Shown: piece by piece, positions 34,311 through 45,892 of the stretch
Numbering within the stretch: the first letter of the stretch is position 1
Layout of the letters: each line of letters begins with the position of its first letter
NCBI RefSeq assembly: GCF_000226095.1
Contig: NC_016477.1
Coordinates: 3,844,001-3,908,000, forward strand
Direction: 5' to 3'
DNA length: 64,000 nucleotides
Source of the DNA: Thermothelomyces thermophilus ATCC 42464
Taxonomy: Eukaryota > Ascomycota > Sordariomycetes > Sordariales > Chaetomiaceae
Notes under the pieces: model-generated
What the model was told of the DNA's origin: nothing
Seen by the model: only the letters and a program-made list of their open reading frames with translations
Databases searched by the model: none
Position numbers and translations under genes: made by a program

Positions 34311-35239
34311 GCTGAGGCGCCTGCCAAGTTTGGAGGGGAACTACGACAGGGTGACTTCTGGATCAGGTCTGTTTTTAGCAACGCTACTGGGTCTAAGTCA
34401 GGCTCGGAGTCTCCCGGAGTTTAGTACTCCTGTCTTAACGGAAGCAGGAGATGACAGATGGGAAATCTAGGGACTAGTCGGGAAGCCGAGTCAGCCATTG
34501 GCCGGTGAGCGGTTGGTGGCATTAATAAAGTCAAAGTCTTAACGGGCGCTTGCATCCCGGGACTGAACCGCCCCGTTTCGAATTGCCTGGCCCGAGACGC
34601 TGGTAACGCAAAGTAGTCCGTACCCCTGACTGGTGCATGATTGCTTTGCCGGAGCATTACCCTAAGTGTGAAGCACAGCTTTAACAGCCACATCGCAAAC
34701 TGGGCAAGCAAATAAGATGTGCCGGGCCAACCCCTCTGCCCTTTGCGCCGCAGCTTATTTGCTTGCCCAGTTCGCAATGTAGATGTCGTCTTTGGTGGAG
34801 TCTTTACCTAGTAGCCAGGGGACTCCCGGGACCTCCTGTCTGCGGCGCTTCCATTGCTTCCCCTGCTTCCACTGCTCGAAAGTATTTTTGTCCAGTCGGC
34901 AGATCTGCCTTCGTCCAGAAGTCGTGTAGAAAGGCGCCCCAAGTGCACGCTTTTCAGCGGTCGATTGCATTATTGGTGGAATATCGCAGTTAAATGATCA
35001 GTCCCCTTGTTTTTTTCAACTTTGCTTCACCCACTGCGCGCCTTGGCACCAGCCTCCGTGGTAGCAGCTTTTGGGGTCGTAGGTTAGAGACCAAGGATCT
35101 GGATCGAGCGCCCCAGCTTCACAAGCATGCCGTATATAGCAAGGAAGCGATCTGCCCTCCAAGACACCGTCCGGAACACGATAGCCTTTTGCCACCTCCA
35201 CTGTCTCATCACGACGTGTCCAGTTAATATTCTATACGA
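34311..35239. other. Intergenic stretch with an imperfect inverted repeat
   Basis: No gene supported. Contains the inverted repeat at 34684-34786. Confidence 0.5.
34684..34786. repeat. Inverted repeat, about 33-bp arms, 37-nt spacer
   Basis: Left arm 34684-34716 and right arm 34754-34786 share the 19-bp core CTTATTTGCTTGCCCAGTT in opposite orientation. The outer parts match apart from transition-type differences. It could be a relic of a small hairpin element or transposon end. Confidence 0.8.
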
Positions 35240-36175
35240 TCTCACTTCTAGGTCTCGTCACCTTCACCATATACATCAATCCCACGTTCGGTACTATGCT
35301 GCTCGCCCGCGTTTTCGCAGGATTTACGCTCGCAGACGCCTAGACTTACGCCAACTACGATATAGAAGCGTATAGCTTCGCCTCTCTCAATGGCGGCACC
35401 ACCAGCGGCAAAGGCGGCCGTATCGTGACGGCTAAGAAGTACGAAGACTTAATCTGGTATACGGCCGAGGCTAAGCCCCTTATTATCTACGTCGACGGAA
35501 TACTTAAGGCAAAGCCATTTAGCTTTAAAGTGCCCGTCAAGAGCTATAAAACAATTATTAGCGTTAGCGCTAAATCTCGGTATTAAGGGAGGCAGCCTTA
35601 ATATTAATAGCTAGAAGAATATTATTATCTATAACCTTAAGATCTATAGTATCTATAATAAGGATAATTAGGCTAATAAGGTAGGTAATTATAATATTAT
35701 CTAGGTTAATAATTTGATAAATATCTAGATTAATAGGAACTATATAAGTAATTATTAATAGCTTTCTTATTACTCTAGCCTTATTTATTTAGTTCTAAAG
35801 TTGAAAAAAGGGACTTTTATATTAACTATAGTATCTCTTTTAATCTTTAGCTTACTAAAATAGGAAATAGTCTAATCGATCTATATTATAATATTAATTA
35901 TATAATTATATTTAAGAATATTATTAAGAAGTATAATAAGGTATTTAGGATTAGATAGACCTCTAATATAATTATTAAGGTAACTATTAATAATAACTTC
36001 TTTTACTTAATAAATATATATAACCTAAGTAATAATATAATTAAATATAGCTACCTATATAATAATTACTTTTATAATATTATAGGCTATAGTACTTACT
36101 TTAAAGGAAACTTTAAACTACTTATTAAGAATAGCTATTATAAAGATATCTTTAACCTTATTATTACTAGTATAA
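35240..36175 (+). pseudogene. RIP-destroyed pectate lyase copy 1 (5' tandem unit)
   Basis: The 5' end still reads as a PL1 lyase: ATG at 35296, hydrophobic LLARVFAGFTLADA, then FASLNGGTTSGKGGRIVTA and KPLIIYVDGILKAKPF. From about 35575 the DNA is extremely AT-rich and full of stops, as expected from RIP. It ends at 36175, where the tandem duplicate begins, so it lacks the 3' end of the gene. It is a different paralogue from the intact lyase at 33230. Confidence 0.88.
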
Positions 36176-37293
36176 TCTTACTTCTAAGTCTTATTGCCTT
36201 TATTATATATATTAATTCTACATTTAGTACTATACTACTTGCCTATGTTTTCGTAGGATTTACACTTATAGATACCTAGACTTATACTAAATATAATATA
36301 GAAGTATATAGCTTTACCTCTCTTAATAGTAGTACTACCGGTAGCAAAGGCGGCTATATCGTAACAGCCAAGAAGTATAAAGACTTAATCTAGTATATAG
36401 CCAAGGCTAAGCCCCTTATTATCTATATCGACAGAATGCTTAAGGTAAAGCCATTTGGCTTTAAAGTACCTATCAAGAGCTATAAAACAATTATTAGCGT
36501 TAGCGCTAAATCTTAGTATCAAGGGGGGTAGCCTTAATATTAATAGCTAGAAGAATATTATTATCTATAACCTTAAGATCTATAGTACTTATAACAAGGA
36601 TAACTAGGCTAGTAAGGTAGGTAACTATAATACTATCTAGGTTACTAATTCGACAAATATCTAGATTAATAGGAACTATATAAGTAATTATTAATAGCTC
36701 TCTTATTACTCTGGCCTTATTTATTTAGTTCTAGAGTTAAAAAAAGGGACTTTTATATTAACTATAGTATCCCTTCTAATCCTTAGCTTACCAAAATAGG
36801 AGACAGCCTAATTAATCTATACTATAATACTAATTATATAACTATATCTAAAAATATTATTAAGAAGTATAATAAGGTATTTAGAATTAGATAAACCTTT
36901 AATATAGTTATTAAGGTAACTATTAATAATAACTTCCTTTACTTGACAAACGTATATAACCTGAGTAGTAATGTAATTAAATATGGCTACCTATATAATA
37001 ATTACTTTTGTAATATTATAGGCTATAGTACCTACTCTAGGGGAAACTCTAAGCTGCTTATCGAGAATAGCTACTATAAGGATGTCTTTGACCTTATTGT
37101 TACTAGTCTATAGGGTTGTATTAAGACTAGCTAGGTTAAGTTTAAGAGGTACGATAGCGAGATCTATCTTGACGTCAAAGGTAATACCGTCTTCTAGGCT
37201 TCTAAGTTCTATAACTATACTCTTGCTAATCCTTATAATATCTCTATCGACGTCCCCTATTTCGCTGGCCCTAAGGCGGACATTGGTGTCTAA
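36176..37293 (+). pseudogene. RIP-destroyed pectate lyase copy 2 (3' tandem unit)
   Basis: A direct repeat of copy 1 with a period of 936 bp (start-codon positions 35296 and 36232; the latter now reads ATA). Unlike copy 1 it runs on to the native end of the gene, where KFYNYTLANPYNISIDVP and FAGPKADIGV precede TAA at 37291. Its first 300 bp are more heavily mutated than those of copy 1. Numerous stops throughout; no product possible. Confidence 0.88.
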
Positions 37294-38119
37294 GTTGGTG
37301 ATTATAGTAGAAGGACACGAAGAAAGGATGAGTCGGGCTATTAGACGGTCTTTGCATTGCAAAGATTTACTATGTTCTTAATGAAGAGGAAAGGATTTTA
37401 GGCAACCAGATGTGCAACCCAAGTTTTTTTCCGTGGAAGAGGTATCGTTATATTGCTATGTTGTGGATAGACAACGAAGAATTCTAATCTTGAGCTCATG
37501 GCCCCAGCTTCAATCTTAGGATGACAAAGTGTGGCGGTTAGGCTGATAAGGTCAGAGAGCAGAGCGTTGTCTGGAAATAGGGGGTTGCGGTGGTCAGGGT
37601 CAGGGATATACTGTACATCACTTAGTTTCGTACATTTGGAGTCGAGTTGAATAATTAGACAGAAACAACGCAAAGAGTAACTATCACAGTACAGCTAACG
37701 CAAGGATGGGATTATACTTTTGGAGTGTGCTGTGTCAGTCATTTTTGGACGGCATGATATCTCACGGCGGTGGCCCTCCTCAGATTGTCTGACGCGGGTT
37801 TGCAATAACCGAGAAAACCATCGTCCGGCACACACATTTCATTGAACCGAACTCGGCGAAGAGCAGTATACTTGCTACAGCTCGGTGGCTGCAATCAGTA
37901 CAGCTCTGAAAGGCTGCAAACAGGTACGACACCACAGCGGTATTCGCGCCGTGGGCGGCACTCCTGGACCAACTGTTACGGTCTGCAGAAGTAGGTGATA
38001 AAAGCGTTGATTGTTCTAAGTGCCAGAGGCACTCAGAGATGCTGTCTAAATACATGTCAACACCCTGGCTCGTTATCCCTGTTGGTGGGTCAGTCAGATC
38101 TGACCCACTGGCAGTCATA

Positions 38120-38339
38120 TACGGATGTCGCTACCAAAAGAACTGGCTCACCGCCAAATTTGACCGGCAGAATGAATCCGCTAAAAGCAACATAAAGTAC
38201 AGTGGGGCAAAGCACTATAGCCACTAAAGCCTAGGTACTGTGGCCGATTGTTAGTGAAGATACCTTCTAAAACTTTAGCGACCTTGCATGGCTCGCGCAC
38301 AAAGGCGGTGAGCCAGTTCTTTTGGTTGCGACATCCGTA
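38120..38339. mobile_element. MITE-like element with 34-bp inverted ends and TA flanks
   Basis: TA followed by CGGATGTCGCTACCAAAAGA and continuing to 38155 is repeated in inverse at 38304-38337, then TA. The arms differ at one site. The 148-bp interior has no frame. TA target sites and inverted ends fit a non-autonomous Tc1/mariner-type DNA transposon. Confidence 0.75.
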
Positions 38340-38525
38340 CTGTAACAATACTCATGGATCCACCAGAAGCTGATTCGTAGCTGACGGGCAGCAAAGACAC
38401 GCCGATTAAGAAGTGCTACTCCTTGACGGAGCGACCAGGGCATCTGAGGCTGTACGGCAGCCAGTGTCAGCTGTCGGTAAAGGTCACTGTCAAGTGCCTG
38501 ACTCGCGTACCTGTCTTTCCGCTTT

Positions 38526-38694
38526 AGCTGCTGGTCCCATTTACATCGGCGAAGTTACCGCGTCCGACATCCGAGGAAAGGTCCTCTCCTTCTGGCAGAT
38601 GTTTTTTTTCAGTGGGATCTTTCATCGCGTATTGGATCAATTTTGCATGTGCTAGGAACCGGACGAACCTGGGTCACTGGGACTGGAAGATGGT
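38526..38694 (+). pseudogene. Single-exon relic of an MFS sugar transporter
   Basis: GPIYIGEVTASDIRGKVLSF and, after a one-base shift inside a T8 run at about 38602, SVGSFIAYWINFACARNR then GHWDWKM are diagnostic of fungal hexose/quinate-type transporters (the P-x-Y-x-x-E motif after helix 4, then helix 5). The fragment is preceded by a TTTAG acceptor-like site and followed by GTAATT. No other part of the gene is found nearby. Confidence 0.82.
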
Positions 38695-39458
38695 AATTAA
38701 GCAGTAATCTTGACAGTCTGCGGTCCGACCCAACTCGAGCGTTGCACTGATCTATTGATCCAACGCCTTGTTCGGCGACGTCGACCATGTGGCAAAGGGC
38801 ACGGGGCTCATAATTAGACATGGAGCTCTCCGCTGTGGCACCCCCTCTCGCCGACGATAAAAAGCCAGAGTCTGCCACGGTCGAGACGGTTTCCAAGAAG
38901 CAAGAATCAGTCTAAGATGCTTGGCCGATTTGGGGGCAACTGTTGCAAGTTATGCCTGTTTCAAGGTCCCGGGTAGCTCGCGTTGATTACCGACATGCTC
39001 AGCCACTGCTCTGGAAATATTGGCTCCAAGATGAACGTAGGAACGCATGATAATACATTGCAAAATCTGAACTGTTCTAGCTACAAAGTATTTAACCGGA
39101 GTCTATGCGTGCTCGGCTACCTCAGAGTCATAGAATTAGTTCTCAAATTTTGTTGAACAACTCACAGAGGTGAGTATACCTCCTTTGATTCACATTTAGA
39201 TAAGATGTTCTGTTCTCGCCAATCATTAGGTAATAGCTGTGCTTTAAGCATCTTCTAAATTACTATTCGTCAATGTATCGTTCTTTCAAGGCGGCAAATG
39301 GAACTACTGGATTTGCACGGTGGGGTAATTAGCTTGATTTTCGCTGAGCGGTTTTTGTTACATCGCAGCTTTCAACGTAGAGTCGTCAAGTTCTCTCGTG
39401 CTGCCCCGCTGCTGGACCCTGAAACAGTACTGTATAAAATACCACTTCCCTGCCAACA

Positions 39459-41091
39459 ATGGCCCCTCACCTTCTCGCTGGCGACGGGCCGCCGGAGCTC
39501 GTGATCCTCATCGTTGAGGCCTGCGAGAGCCTTAGGGATGTCCTGGCTCTCACTTCTACATGCCGCGCCATGCACCACATCGGCCGCGCTCACGCGGTGG
39601 ATCATCTCTGGTCAGAGCTAGATGGCGAGACCCCGTGCTTGGAGGAGGCCTTGATCGCGGTGGGTGATTACCACCATTGATTGATTGATTTAGGTGAATA
39701 CAAGCACTAATTCCTCCTCTCTAAACAAACAGGTCCGCATGACGGAGCTGGTTGCCGACGCAGAACGCCGCGGCGTGCTGCCGCCCCTGCGATTCTCTCC
39801 CGGAGAGCTGAGCAGGAGCCGCCGCAGGCCCACCATCCCGGAGCTGCAGGCGGCTCTTGCTCTCTCTCGGCTGGTCAGCGTCTTGGAGCTCGCCATCCGA
39901 AGGACGAACCCATTTACCCCGGGTGTTACGTTTCTGAGATGGTTACCTGATTATCCCCTGGTAGTCAAAGGGCGGGAATGGCAGGCTCGAGTGCACAAAG
40001 CAATTTACAGAGTCCTTATCTCTGCTGCTGCCCTAGCCGGAGCTTATATCGAGCCGCTTTTCGCCGCCAAGTCGCGGCCCGGCCTCGAGCTAATAGTCAC
40101 AAGCACGACCAGGGGTCAGCTCTCGGAAAGGCAGCTCGAGTTCCTTGAGCAGTTTGCCGTTTGCAATATGAATCCGGCACCTGCGGCAGAGGAGGATGTC
40201 TTTGGCACCCTCGGCTCCTGGCTCCTCGAGACCATTCTATCTGACAGGAAAGGGCGAGAGGCAATGGCGAAGCGGTTCGACGAGGGTTATGGGCGAGCGC
40301 TGTATTGCAAAAACCGCGTTAGCTGTCCGGTAACCGCAGTCGAGGGTGGCAACCATTCCGACGCCCACTTCGTTGCCTGGGAAATCATGCAGATGCTCTG
40401 GGTCCGAGAACACCTCGGCCGATCTGTGAGCCGTCAGCGCCCGGCTCACGACGCTGGTAATGGGCCTTTCAGCGCCGACAAGAATCGGGAGGACAGGTCT
40501 GGAACCGCTAGTACGGCAGCGCGAGCTGTATTCTTTGGCGTATTCCAAACGGAGGAAGTAGACTCGGGTGACTTGGACCCTGAGGGTGCGCCGAACCCCT
40601 TCGCCCGCTTGGCCTACATCCCGGCGCAAGACGCAACCCGGTACGAGCTTGAGCCCATCGTCGATCACAATCGCGAGAACATGCTAAGACCCGTTAACGT
40701 CTGGGGCTCGAGCACCGCTATTTTCTTCCCCTGGATCCGCGGCTGCTCTGGGCGGCCAAACTGGAATCTTCATGACAACAACCAAGCGGCCGGCTCTCCC
40801 GTTGCGCCCCTTGCCAACAAATTCTTCGAGTACTTTCTGCGACGACACCTGGGTCTCCGGCTGTTGTCTAGCAGTTTTGACAACTCCACAGATCCAAGTT
40901 ATCTAGCTTTCCTGGGCAGCCTGGCCATCTTCGCCCATGACGACGTCCTAGTACGCGAACCATACAAAGGCCCCAACGCTTCGGTCATATCGGACGCCTC
41001 TTATCTCGATGGCACGGAGCTGCTCACAAAGTCCGATCCACCGGCAGTTCGCGTCTTTCGTCATCAGTCGGATTGGTTCTCACCGGAGTAG
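39459..41091 (+). CDS. F-box-like protein of unknown function
   Basis: Exons 39459-39659 and 39733-41091 (intron 73 bp, GTGGGT...AACAG), 519 residues. The N-terminus PPELVILIVEACESLRDVLA followed by LTSTCRAMHHI has the F-box pattern (LP-x-E-L...I...L...LALTSTCR), split from the rest by the intron as in many fungal F-box genes. The remainder (long helical region, then a C-terminal part with WLLE, FFPWIRG and FEYFLRRHLG) matches no domain I know. The F-box would link the protein to Skp1/cullin ubiquitin ligases; the target is unknown. Intact reading frame. Confidence 0.8.
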
Positions 41092-42460
41092 TAACATAAA
41101 TACGCTGCAGTTTCTGATAATCTCCGAGGGTCTCAACAGGCAACTTGGGTTTTTAGGATCGACTCTGAGGCCTTGAGAACTATTTAAGTGTGTGGCACGG
41201 ATCTCGGACCTTCACTACCACTTTGCTTGCCTGCCGAAGTCGATCGCATACTCATGTACATTCACCGAACGAGCAGTCCAAACTGCATCTTATCTGTTCA
41301 CATAGACATCGTAGTTACGACCGCAATGCCTTCGACAGCTGCCTGTCAGATAGCGCGGGTAAGGCCGTCCGGCAAAACATCTTTGCCGCTAGACGAGCGT
41401 GCGGTATGAGCCCGCTTCCGATGGTTTGCAGTCGGGACGATAAGGAGGTTTGTATTTTTTTTTTCTTGTGCTTGTGCTCTGATAATTAGAACGCCCTACA
41501 TCCTTCGTGGAGGAGACAGGCGCTATAACGAGCGCGAATAGGCACTTGGCAGTGCCGATTCCATTAAGGCTGCGAGTCTCCCTGGTGCCGTTCTTCAGGG
41601 TTATATTGATCATGATCGTCCCGTCGGAAGCCCCACCTTAACCACGAGGCAAAAGCGGAGCCAAATCACCACTTATGGAGCAAGAGCTCAAATATCATCT
41701 GTTTTTCCTCGTCCGAGTTCCACCACATTCAAGCCACGTGAGAAGCAGAATAGGAGAGACCCTCTCAGGAAGCTTACCGTGTCTCTATATATTGATGTCG
41801 TACTAGGTAAGCGTGTGCTTCTGGAAAAATCCACGACGAAATATAACTATACAAGAAGAAAAGAGTGTATACTCTATAAGCGCGAATTAGTAAGGCTTCG
41901 TTTCACAGGCGAGTACCTCATGCTTGGTGGAGTAAGGCAAATGCCACAGCGCGAAGAGACAAAGTAAAGAAGTTGCCTTTGCCGATGTCATCGATGACCT
42001 CTGATAAAGCGACAGACTTGGACGGTCGATCGTCCGGGACATGTCAATCTTCGCCGCTGTGGCTAAAAAGTAACTCTCCCGACCCAGCGTTGCCACCAAT
42101 TCAGGCCTGAACGCTCTTTCATGTTTGGATCGCGAGTCACGGATAACACGGAAGACATGAACATGAGAGCTGAATCGACCGGAACATGCAAGCCTCTCTA
42201 TTAAGCCCGCACCAGAACGCCTGTATCCCCATTTCTATCCCATGCTTTTTCTTTCCAACCAAAGCAGTGCCACAAGCGATCTAGGACTCGTCTACCTCGA
42301 CCAAAGAACCGGACAGCAAACCGCCCGTCATCCCGTCGCGCTCTATGCCTCTCTTGCCCTCGCTCGCTCGCTCGCTCGCTCGTTACTGTGCTATAGTTCC
42401 CCGGACGAATAGCATGCTCACTGACATAACTTGACACCGATCTCCCAGCTGAACTCGGGC
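41092..42460. other. Intergenic stretch, nothing recognised
   Basis: No supported gene. A short CTCG tetramer run lies at about 42360-42383 just beyond the EF-3 3' end. Confidence 0.5.
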
Positions 42461-45400
42461 CTACTCCGCCTCATCATCCGTATCGGGCGGCCTCGGTGTC
42501 CCCTTGGGACTGTTCAACCACTCGATGTGCCTGAGCCTCCTCCGCACCTCCCTCTCCTTCAGCTCTCGCTTGGTCAGCTTCTTCTTCTTCTTGGCCTTGA
42601 ACTTCATGCTCTCCCCCGTGACGGCAGGAGGGGCCCCGTTATCCTCGGCCCCGCTGTTCACCGCGCTGCTCACCACGCTGGAGCTCGGCACGGGGCTGTT
42701 TAGCCCGCTGGTGACCGCCGAGGCAGGCTTGCTGGCCCCGCTGTCCTCGAACCGGTCGAGCGCCACCTGCGAGGTGCCCCGGTGCGTCACCCGCCCGTCC
42801 AGCACATGCCACTGCTCCGTTGCCAGAGCGCCGACAAACTCCTCGTTGTGTGAAATCATGACCACGCCGCCCTTGAAGTCGCGGATGGCCACGGCCAGGC
42901 CGCCGAGCGAGTCGCGGTCCAAGAAGTTGGTGGGCTCGTCGAGGACGAGCAGGTGCGGGTTGTTCCACATAGCGCCGGCGATGACCACCTTGACTTTCTG
43001 GCCGCCAGAGAGGGAACCAATCTCGTTGTGGTTGGCGATCTCAGGGTCGAGGCCCAGGTCTTCAAAGTGTTTGCTAATGACCGACGGCTGCAGCTCGCGG
43101 TACCCCAGGCCTTCGCGCGACGCCTCGTGATCGTCAAACTCCTGAACGAGCTTGTCGAAACCGAGCTCCAGAAGGGTCTCACGTGAGATTTGCGTGTTGT
43201 GCTTAGGGAGGAAGCCACGCCATTTGCTAAATAAAAGGGGCGTCAGTCAAAAAGGTTGGGACGCAACATGGGTTGTGAAGAGGGGAGGGGGGAGGAAAAG
43301 CACTCACACTTCGTATTGGAACGTCTTCTTGTACTTTTGTCTACCGACGAGCGCCTCGATCTGGCGCTTGCCCTTTCCGTCGCCAACATCGATGAACTTG
43401 TCCATCTGCTCCCTGTCCTTTTCGGACAAGATGCGGGTTTGCTTCAAGTGCACCTCGCGGTCATCGCCGTGGGCATATCGCCACTGCAGGTACTGGTTGG
43501 GCGTCTTCTCCAGGTGCATCTCGACGTGCTCCAGCGCGTGTTGCTTGATATACCCGATACGAAGGTTGGGGTGCTTCTCCACCTTCCCTGACGTGGGGAT
43601 CAGCTCGCCCGTGAGCAGCTTGATCAGCGTCGACTTGCCCGCACCGTTGGGGCCAATGATAGCCACACGGGATGACAGCGAGAGCTGGCAAGAAACATCG
43701 CTCAGCGAAGGCTTCGGCGCGTTGGGATACGTGTACGAGACGTTGGTCATGCGGATGATGGCGCGCGTTTGGGATTTGACGCCCGAGAGTATGCCGGGAG
43801 GAGGGAATTTGAACTGCACGTTCGACGCCGACAACGTGTAATAGCTCTTGGCCTCCGGGCGGACCTTGACAAAGGCGGCAAGGTTACCCTTGTAGTGGGC
43901 GAGCTTTTTGTTGGGCTCGTAGTGGTAAATGTCGGTGGTGACCTCGTCTAGGAAACCAGAGTCGTGGGACACGATCAGGCTGGTAATCTCGGTGTGCGTC
44001 TTGAGATAGTTCTCGAGCCACTTGATATTGGCCACATCGAGATGGTTAGTCGGTTCGTCCAGCAGCAAGACATCCGCCCGCTGCAGCATGGCGCGCGCAA
44101 GAGCCAGCTTCATCTTCCAACCGCCGGACAGCGAGCCGACCTTCTGGGACTGCCTGCCCTCGGGGCCAGAGGTAAAGCCGAACTCTTCCAGCACGGCGGA
44201 GATTCTCTCCCTCCCTTCCTTCGCGATGGTTGGGTCCTTGCACATGAAATCCAGAATGCTAATGTCAGCATCCTCGCCCTGGTTATGCTCGACGTAGCAG
44301 GTGCGCAACACGTCTTGAGGGGGGAACCCTTCCAGTTTGCCACTAGCGATGCTCTTCATCAGCGTAGATTTGCCGGCACCATTCCTGCCACAGAGGCCAT
44401 AACGGTGACCCTTGAGGAGCCGCAAGTTCGTGTGTGACAGCAGCAGCATACCGCCGTAAGCGAGCGAGAAGTCGGCGTTGACAATCTCAACCTCGCCGTC
44501 GTCTTCCTTCTCGGGGACGCCGTACTTGCGGTGGTCTTCCTCAACATAGAACTTGTGGACGGAAGCAGCGATGGCCTCAGCAGCTGGCGTCAGCGACCGG
44601 AGATAAGGCGTGATGTTGGCAGGAATGCGATCCAACTGCCGATGGTTCACGTCCTCGCTGACCATCTCGCAGATGTACGGGCGCGCCAGGTCGTATGCGG
44701 TCGAACCACCAGAGAGGCCACCATTCTTCTTAATCTCGTCGTCGAGGACCTTGGCAACGTCGTCGGCGGTGGTCCGCTCAACGATGGCCGTCTTTTCGTT
44801 GCCCATGGCCTTGTCCATCACACCCAGAGCCCGGGTTGCCAACTCGCGCACTTCGGGAAGAGAAGCTCTGTCGACGACGCTTTTGATGCCGGGTTGAAGC
44901 TTGGGCAAGAATGTCCGAGCCTCGATGGGGTCGTGGACCAATTTGGTCAAGTTCTCGGTGATGACGACCGTCTGGCGGAGAACTTCTTGAGGTGTGGTTG
45001 GGTTGTTGAGGGAGCGCTCCAGGAAGGGCGTAAGCAAGGCCAAGACGGGAGATGTGACGACGGCAACAAAAGTCGTCTGGGAGAGGGCGTGGATCGCTTT
45101 CTGCAGCGTCTCGGCCGAAGGGTGGTGCATCGTGTCGATAAGGAGGGGAATCCGCGGCGCAACATCGTCGTTGGAGAGCAAGGCAGTAAGGGAGTTCATG
45201 GTCTTGACAGCCTGCTTCTCGACCTCGCTCTTCATGTCGAGCATGCCGTTTTCGACCACCGGAATGAGTGTGGCGAGCTTGGAGCCCATTGCGTCGCGCA
45301 AAAGATCTTGCTCTTGCGCCTGTTCCTTGGTACTGCCGATTATTGGCTTGGCCTTGTCGGCCATCTTCTGCATTAACTTCAAGGCACCGACGACGCCTTG

Positions 45401-45892
45401 CCACTTGCCGCCGGACTTCTTGATGTACTGGATCAGTGCAGGCAGGAGACCAGCCACCATGGCTTCGACGCTCAGGTTGGCGAAGAGCGCATCGATTCCG
45501 TACTGGGCAGCATCGCGAACCACGGCGCCCTTGTCCGCGAGGGCATCGAGGGCACAATCGAGCATGCCGCCATCCTGGAGCAGGAGAACGACCTCGCTGA
45601 TGGGTTGACGTGGCGGGAAACGTTCGAACAGGGCACCGAGTAAGTTCTGGGCGCTCTCGCGACGGAGGCCGCTCTTCTTATCGGCGGCGGCCTTCTTGAC
45701 TTCGCTAAGGATGCCGTATTGGTGCAGACCGTGGAAGCCAACCGAGTTGAGCAGAAGCTCGCACAGGCCGTAGCAAGCTTCGATCGAGGCGTTTGAGGTT
45801 TTGGCGGTGAAGACGGTGTCGAGCAGGGACGTAACTTCGGCCTGCGTGGGGGCTGGGGCAGCGCCATCGGGCGGCTTGATGGGCACTGTCAT
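42461..45892 (-). CDS. TEF3: Translation elongation factor 3 (ABC-F ATPase)
   Basis: Exons 45892-43308 and 43226-42461 (intron 81 bp, GTGAGT...TTTAG) coding for about 1116 residues. The intron falls at FQYEV|KWRGFLP, within the chromodomain-like insert. Order of parts: HEAT repeats (residues about 1-330), linker helices, ABC1 (GLCGRNGAGKSTLMKS, LSGGWKMKLALARAML, LLLDEPTNHLD), ABC2 (IIGPNGAGKSTLIKLL, chromodomain insert, SLSGGQKVKVVIAGAMW, LVLDEPTNFLDRDSL), then a Lys-rich C-terminal tail (KFKAKKKKKLTKRELKE). EF-3 is the fungus-specific ribosomal ATPase that helps release E-site tRNA and works with eEF1A in every elongation cycle. Both ATPase sites are intact. It is slightly longer than yeast EF-3 through a Ser/Ala-rich stretch before the basic tail. 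Confidence 0.97.

Larger units (their letters stand above)
37294..39458. other. Intergenic region with a MITE and transporter relic
   Basis: Contains the MITE at 38120-38339, the sugar-transporter exon relic at 38526-38694 and a 30-codon frame starting MELSAVAPPLADDKK at 38820 that resembles the charged N-terminal tail of a transporter. Otherwise featureless. Confidence 0.5.

Noticed and set aside
34755-34970. 71-codon minus-strand gene
   Set aside because: Overlaps the inverted repeat; no domain and composition unlike neighbours.
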